Below, piece by piece: positions 57,922 to 64,000 of a stretch of 64,000 nucleotides of DNA (its first letter is position 1; every line of letters starts with the position of its first letter). The position numbers and the translations under genes are program-made. Origin of the DNA: Perca fluviatilis. Its lineage: Eukaryota; Chordata; Actinopteri; Perciformes; Percidae. Location: the NCBI RefSeq assembly GCF_010015445.1, contig NC_053133.1:5150192-5214191 (forward strand), in the 5' to 3' direction. The notes under the pieces are model-generated. The model was not told where the DNA came from. It saw nothing but the letters and a program-made list of their open reading frames with translations, and did not search any database.

Positions 57922-59059
57922 ATCAAGTCAGACCAATAAGCCAACTAGGAGCATTGCAGAAATTTGGGAACCATTGCCTTGATTAATAGTTGATTAATAT
58001 CAAAATATCGAACAATAATTTATATTTCAATAGTATGCATCATCAACACATGAATTGGTACAACAGGTCATTGCACTCAACAAGGGCTATCAGAAATAAT
58101 TAGTGCATATTAGTTAATACCAAGATTTAAGTTGTTATATCAATTCCCGGGGCACCATTCAATATTGGAACAAAAGGGAAATCTTGATAGCAAATTTAAT
58201 TTAATGTGGTCTCAATAATGAAGGTTCCTACAGAGTTATTGGCTCATTGTACAGGGACTATAATTTTTCATACACACAGAAACAACATTATCAATTTATT
58301 TATGAATGAAAGGTTTATGGAACTTCTAACTACTAAACAGAGAAATAAATGAAGAAATTATGTAGAATGGGTTCAATGAAAGCAACGATGAATTGTAGAC
58401 CAGGTGAATTCAGTGAGAAATGTCTTTGATGACAGATCTTTAGATGGATATTTCAATGCACCGTTCAGCTGCAGACAGCACCGGGGAAGCAATTTAAGAA
58501 TACTTATAAACCTAGAAGAGATCCTACTTTTAGTTCTACCGCTTATTAATTACTTTAGCAATCACTGAGTACAGGAGAACAACGGTTTAATACCTGCTCC
58601 CCAGGGATCCAGTGTCTTTGGCCCAGCCATAAAACTGTCTGCTCAGATTTCTTTAATTTAAAAGTTATTTTGCCTGTCAATATGGCTGCTGTTAGAATGG
58701 GACTATGTCTACGTCTAAGCTAAAGTGGGCACTCATCAGTCATCTACTGTACAGCCTTCTAAGGGACGCCTGTAAGAAGCGGCTAATCTGATTACCTGTA
58801 AAGTCACTTTAGTCTCCCGGTAGTAATGAGGGCCCTAATCCAATCAGATGCCCACTGAGCCTCACCAGACCACACGAGCGTGTCTTACTCCTGCCTGCCA
58901 TGACACTCAACATTCACTAATAAATGGCATCCATAAACATAAGCATGCTTTTCAATACATGAAGCACATTAGCTGGCATCTACTGCAGTAGATGACAGTT
59001 ATATTATGCAACGTTGTAAGAGACTCATACATAAAGTCCACTGAGCTCATGACAGAGAT
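57922..59059. other. Unassigned; candidate conserved noncoding stretch at 58500-58870
   Basis: No coding sequence. 58780-58860 is balanced in composition with CTAATCTGATTACC and TCCAATCAGATG-like sites (see findings). Confidence 0.4.
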
Positions 59060-59461
59060 GGGGACTCAAGTTTGAGACCCAGACTCGAGTCGCACTTAAG
59101 TCGCACACACAGTGTCTTCAGACTTGAATTCAACTCTGACTCGAGCTGCGTGACTTGTGAACAATGTTGTGTTTAGGGCAAAACTTAGGTCTGATTAGGT
59201 GAATGTTATTCTGCTCCTTGCATAACCTCTAACCCACCTACATAACACGTAACAGATCTGCTGGGTTATTAACTTGAAAGTAAAGCCTGTTTAAACTGAT
59301 TACATACCAAACAAATATTCAAAGCTGATACTGTATGATAATAGATAAGTCATTGAATCTGAATAAAATATTACTTGCTTTAAAGTCCTTGTTTATAGCT
59401 CTGCAGTGTTCTAAGCAGCCTGGATGGAATACAGCAGGTAATACAACACTGATTATAACCA
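59060..59461. other. Unassigned sequence leading into the minisatellite
   Basis: GGGGACTCAAGTTTGAGACC and CTCGAGTCGCACTTAAGTCG resemble the minisatellite motif loosely, so the array probably grew from a dispersed repeat that starts here. Confidence 0.45.
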
Positions 59462-60056
59462 CCAGAGACTTGACTTGGACTCTAGCTCAGAGACTTGAGA
59501 TTTGACTTGTACAATAGTTCAGAGACTTGAGACTTTATTTGGACTCTAGCTCAGAGACTTGAGACTTGGACTCTAGTTCAGAGACTTGAGACATGGACTC
59601 TAGTTCAGATACTTAAGACTTGGACTCTAGCTCAGAGACTTGACTTGGACTCTAGTTCAGAGACTTGAGACTTGGACTCTAGTTCAGAGACTTGAGACAT
59701 GGACTCTAGTTCAGATACTTAAGACTTGGACTCTAGCTCAGAGACTTGACTTGGACTCTAGTTCAGAGATTTGAGACTTGACTTGGACACTAGGTCAGAG
59801 ACTTGAGACTTGGACTGTAGCTCAGAGACTTGACTTGGACTCTAGCACAGAGACTTGAGACTTGGACTACAGTTAAGAGACCTGACTTAGACTCTAGCTC
59901 AGAGACTTGAGACTTGGACTCTAGGTCAGATATTTGACTTGGACTCTAGTTCAGAGACTTGAGACTTGACTTGGACTCTAGGTCAGAGACTTGAGACTTG
60001 ACTTGGACACTAGGTCAGAGACTTGAGACTTGGACTCTAGGTCAGAGACTTGAGAG
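59462..60056. repeat. Minisatellite, TTGGACTCTAG(C/T)TCAGAGAC type
   Basis: About two dozen variant units of 21-32 bp built from GAGACTTG, GACTTGGACTCTAG and TTCA/CTCA/GTCA parts. A 106-bp higher-order block is duplicated without a mismatch (59551-59656 and 59657-59762). Confidence 0.95.
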
Positions 60057-61673
60057 CATCTCTGGCTAATAACGAAGCATTATGCAAAGCATCAAGAGAC
60101 CTGTCAACACAGAGAGAGAAAATCAATGGGTTTGTATGCCAGTGTGAGTGAATTTTAATGAATGAAGAATATATTTTTGTTGAAATAAAGATCTGGAGAC
60201 ACACTCAAGCTAAAATCAAGGCCACGGCCAATCATTAACATTTTAACTAGGCACAGTATTTGAATGTTACTAAGAGTATATGAACTTTGAATACAATACT
60301 CTATATAGTTTTCATAAAATGATTAGCGTGCATGCTGTTTTCAATAGCACTGCAACATTCATAGGCAGAGCACTTAAGTCTCTTTCACTGAAAAAGACAT
60401 TTAGAAGTCAATGTCATCTTCTCCATTCATCTCAGCACAAAAAAAAATGCAAAAAAATTTGAATGTTACATCATAACCCCTGCTTCAGAAACTTTTAAAA
60501 TATGCCTTGACTCTCAAGGTCTTTTCTCCGATTCCTCCACGTCGTGTGGGCGTCCATTTTTCCTTTGACATGTCTCTCTGGAGTTGAGATAGAACTTTAT
60601 TTATCCCAAGTTGTCCATCTCTCTCTCTGACAGGGTTAATGAGATGGCAGCACAGAGGCCATATCGCCGCGCTACTGTTCCTTATTTATGCTAAATCGTT
60701 ATGTACTCAGTGTGCCTGGCCATTATTTAACACCGTGCCCTTGGGCTGCTGCTGCGTCTTTATTCAATTCACCGAGGTGGCAGGAGGTCAGGGGCTGCAT
60801 GGAGCTTCTGAGTCACACCGTGAGCGCAGAGAAACACTCCTCCATCACCTCCTCCTCTGTGCAATCTTGTCTTCTGTCCTCTTCCGTCGCTTCTCACTCC
60901 TTTTTCAGTTTCTCCTCGTTCAGATAGCGGCTGATAAGGTGTGATTAATGAGGGCAGCCCCCCCCCCCCAGCCAAGAATGACAACATCTGTCTGTAATTT
61001 ATTCTATTGTCGTCTTTCATCCATCCAGATAGCTTGGTGTGTGAGCGTGCGTGCGTGCGTGCGTGTGTTGTCAGAGAGAGACCACCTGTGCTCTCTCCCT
61101 ACAGACGTCACTGGAGATATCTTGCAAAGCTGAGTTCAATGAGATGCAACTTGTGAGAAACAGCGCCTACAGAGAAGTTGTCTAAGGAAGTGGTGTTGTC
61201 GTAACAAGAGTAATACCTGTTTCATGCTGACGCATACTCCCAAACGAAAGTTTTATATTTGAGTTATTCCTTCTTGTAAACGATATAAATAGATATATAG
61301 ATATATATGCTTGTTCTTGAGACAAAGAAAGGCATGCTCACACAAAAAAAAAAATAACCAAACAGGTATGTTATGACCGGCTCGCAGGCCACAACAAAGG
61401 AGGGATATGGACGCCAAGCTCAGTGTTAACAAACTGGCAGTTATTAAAGCAAATTGCAAACAAAAGGACAATGGGGTGTGAAAGTCAACAGCAGCGGTGT
61501 ATGGGGGTGTATGAATGCAATAAACACTGTAAGGTGCATGTTGTCAATGTTCACAAAAGAATCAAAGCAACAAAAGGAATCTGAGGCTGGTGCAGGGAGC
61601 GACACACTGTCTCTGGGCAGCAGGGGTTAAGTAGCTTGGGAACATGGCCAGGTGCCCACAGTTACCTTGTTAG
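60057..61673. other. Unassigned, with short CGTG run
   Basis: A (GCGT)n run lies at 61046-61066 and a C run at 60960-60970. No gene recognised. Confidence 0.45.
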
Positions 61674-62034
61674 TAGTCTCGCATTGCCAGAACTTCCTCC
61701 ACAGCACTGCGGAGGAAGGTCTGGCTAGTCCACACAGCATTCCCGGATGGGAGAAAAATGTGCACTGGTTTATTGCCTTTTCTTTAAACCAATCACAATC
61801 GTCTTGGGTGGTGCTAAGCGCCGGACAGAGTCACGGTGCCTCTGCAATATGGCATCAGGAAGGAACTTGTTTTGGTGGAACATGTGTACGTTCAAAGGTT
61901 TTAGTCGTGCAACAGAAAACTCAGATTGGACAGATAGTCTAGCTAGCTGTCTGGAAAGAGGAAGATGACGGACATCCAGCCGAAAAAGAGGGACATCCGG
62001 CGGAATTTGAAGTGGAACGTCGATGATATGGACT
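61674..62034 (+). mobile_element. Element H, copy G
   Basis: Left end TAGTCTCGCATTGCCAGAAC, hairpin, 'GGAAGGAACTTGTTTTGGTG', a shortened distal part and right end GATATGGACTA. About 60 bp around GAGGAGCAGTTAACC is deleted relative to copy A. Confidence 0.88.
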
Positions 62035-62065
62035 ACCTCGTTAGCACCTTGGCTCTACCCAGAAT

Positions 62066-62147
62066 TGAGAATCTACAATGTAAATAGTCATGAAAATAAA
62101 GAAACACATTGAATGAGAAGGTGTGTCCAAACTTTTGGCCTGTACTG
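62066..62147. mobile_element. Solo end of the short Tc1-like family, copy 4
   Basis: GAGAATCTACAATGTAAATA to GGCCTGTACTG, then TA: the right 80 bp of the family without any left part. Confidence 0.92.
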
Positions 62148-62236
62148 TATGTTTGTTTTGGTTTGTTGACATGATGCTGGGTGCGCCCGCCTCCGTCACA
62201 TATTAACCAGCGCATCTACTGACGCGACGATACTTT

Positions 62237-62343
62237 CAGTGTGTCCGAAATCTCATTTGGTCGTTCCCTATATAGTTTACTATCTAATAAACACTGTATA
62301 GGGAATGGTGAGGGAGCAAATGAGGAAACGGTTTCCAACACAG
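62237..62343. mobile_element. Short palindromic MITE remnant
   Basis: AGTGTGTCCGAAATCTCATT and TTCCCTATATAG at the left pair with CTGTATAGGGAA, GGAGCAAATGAGGAAACGG and TTTCCAACACA at the right. About 105 bp, no coding. Confidence 0.7.
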
Positions 62344-63625
62344 CTACACAGTACACAGGAGCAAGGAATCAGGTTCTGGGGCTGCCACAGGCCTTGACAT
62401 ACCGTTTATCCATCCAATAGATGTGGAGACATTTCACTGTGAACCAAAACTGTCACACACTCTGCACCAAACTGTGTGCCGATACTGATAATTTTCTGGG
62501 CACCATGCTAAATAACAAGCCATCCTATAGTTGTTGAGATATTTCATGCTGTACAGAGCGGTTGGCTGAAACCTACGCTAAGTGTTATCTGTTCTCTCCT
62601 CTTTATGAGCTGATGTTGTGATGTATTACAAACAACCCTTGACTACTACAAATTCCCTTCAGCGTCACTCCCTTTATTGCTTTGTATATTAAGCCTATTC
62701 ACATGGTGATAACAAAAATCCTCTTCAGTTTGCTGTTTAGTTTGTGTGACAGTCTAACTTGGATCATATCAGCGAGTGCCAGCAGGTCATTTGTGAGCAG
62801 GTTTTTGACAGATGCTGCATTCAGACGCTGTTGCTTTTCCTCCCAACAATGCTGAGAATGTCTTCAAGTATACAACTGTTGTACTTTTTCCTCTGCAGTG
62901 CCTCACTGTAAAATTGGCAAATTCCCTGTGCTTTCACTTAAAATGTCCCCTACTGGAAATGAGAAGCATAAATCACTGCGCATGTCTGGCACCAACATGC
63001 CCGCTGTGTCACATCAGCTTGAATTTTTTACAACATGGAAGGAAAGCGGCGGGCCCGTTGACACTTTCCAGCCTGGGAGCTACTGTTAGTCAACCACTCA
63101 TATCCATTTTTAATGAGCTCTCAGCCATGATATAGTGTAATTTCACCTCCAGGACCCAGTGACGCTATTTACTGTTAACGAGAAACAGCAATGCACTGGC
63201 CAAATTCTTCCCGATTGGAGCGTTTATGAAATTCACAGGTTTATGACTTGGACAGGGTGTTGTGTATGTGTGCACTGTATGTGTATTTATGTTATTATAG
63301 CATTGTGATCCTGGTACTGTATGCCTCTGAAGCTATCTTTAGTTTGAGCACACGTAGATATTTTTTAGCACATATGAAATCCAGCAGGTCACTTAGAGTA
63401 CTGCACATGTTTAACCAGGAGTATAAGGAGAGCCAGTCTGCTTCAGTGAAGAATCCCACTGAAACATCTTACCATGAGCACCATGAGCTCAGTTCTGTAC
63501 TGGAAAAAAAAATACCTTTTGCACATTTTCTAACCTGAAGACAAAACATTTTCATTTTCAATGTAGAATTATGAGGTTATGAAAATAGGTTCTGTGTTTA
63601 CTAACCATGTTCCCCTGACCATTGT
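62344..63625. other. Unassigned sequence
   Basis: No gene recognised. A 107-codon frame at 62812-63135 has no family features. Confidence 0.45.
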
Positions 63626-64000
63626 TATAAATGTAGTTAAACGTCGGCTAGCTCATTCTGTCAGGTGGGACATATCCATCAGAATGGACTACTTCCTCTA
63701 AATTTACTTAAAAGTAGGGTAGCTTATTTTGTCAGGTGGGAAATATCTATCAGAATGGACTACTTCATCAAAGAGGTAGTTAAAAGTAGGGTAGTTCATA
63801 ATGACAGGTAGGAAATATCCATCAGAATGGACTACTTACTCTATAAATGTAGTTAAAAGTAGGGTAGCTCATTTTATCAGGTGGGATATATTGATCAGAA
63901 AGGACTACTTCCTTTATAAATTTAGTTGGAGTAGGGTAGTTAATTCTGTCAGGTGGGAATATATATCAGAATGGACTACTATATTAATAAAGGTAGTTAA
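63626..64000. repeat. 72-bp tandem repeat running off the window
   Basis: Five diverged units: a TCAGGTGGGA-like start near 63661, 63732, 63804, 63877 and 63949, followed by ATATC(C/T)ATCAGAATGGACTAC and AGTTAAAAGTAGGGTAG. Spacing is 71-73 bp. The array continues beyond 64000. Confidence 0.93.

Noticed and set aside
60639..60944. 101-codon frame near a possible CpG-poor promoter
   Set aside because: No start context, family or splice evidence; several frames overlap in the same stretch.

Overview
The window looks like intergenic or intronic DNA from a ray-finned fish, probably a percomorph. The evidence is the repeat content: long (CA)n arrays, tRNA-derived SINEs, a Tc1-like family with 'CAGTACAGGCC' ends, PIF/Harbinger and hAT non-autonomous elements, an IS630-type transposase remnant and 3' ends of fish non-LTR elements. 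I found no complete host gene. Every coding sequence I can recognise belongs to a mobile element or is a broken gene copy.

Layout. 0-10 kb: microsatellites, two copies of one dispersed repeat (the second split by a hAT-like element inside its CA array), two tRNA-type SINE copies, a hairpin-ended element and a short Tc1-like element sitting in a diverged tandem duplication. 10-20 kb: a hAT-like element with a perfect 8-bp target duplication, two elements with inverted ends, a 3' LINE fragment with reverse transcriptase remains, and an inverted-repeat element containing a 35-bp tandem array. 20-30 kb: mostly single-copy-looking sequence with some candidate conserved noncoding stretches, a SINE with a clear target duplication and a Harbinger-type MITE with TTA duplications. 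30-35 kb: a cluster of the hairpin-ended family and a non-LTR 3' end. 35-46 kb: two copies of one dispersed repeat, the second split by a 1.1-kb Harbinger element that keeps a transposase fragment. Also here is a foldback element (37.7-38.6 kb) carrying pieces of the mitochondrial ribosomal protein gene MRPS28, plus hAT- and Harbinger-like MITEs. 47-50 kb: microsatellites and another hairpin-family copy. 51-58 kb: a deeply nested nest with a Tc1-like transposase of DD38E spacing, two short Tc1-like elements, inverted arms with 'ATATATTGAATGAA' motifs, an IS630-type transposase remnant and a second, longer MRPS28 pseudogene. 59-60 kb: a minisatellite with a perfect 106-bp higher-order repeat. 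63.6-64 kb: a 72-bp tandem repeat running off the window end.

The most notable result is the MRPS28 capture. Two intron-free, rearranged MRPS28 fragments about 18 kb apart are joined to the same GC-rich module and the same CTCGAGATCTCGA palindromic motif. One of them is enclosed by 25-bp perfect terminal inverted repeats and a roughly 10-bp imperfect target duplication. This resembles a Pack-type (gene-fragment-carrying) DNA transposon. No operon or host pathway can be read from this window. Assignments rest on sequence reading alone; boundaries come from visible inverted repeats and target duplications, and family names are inference unless stated.
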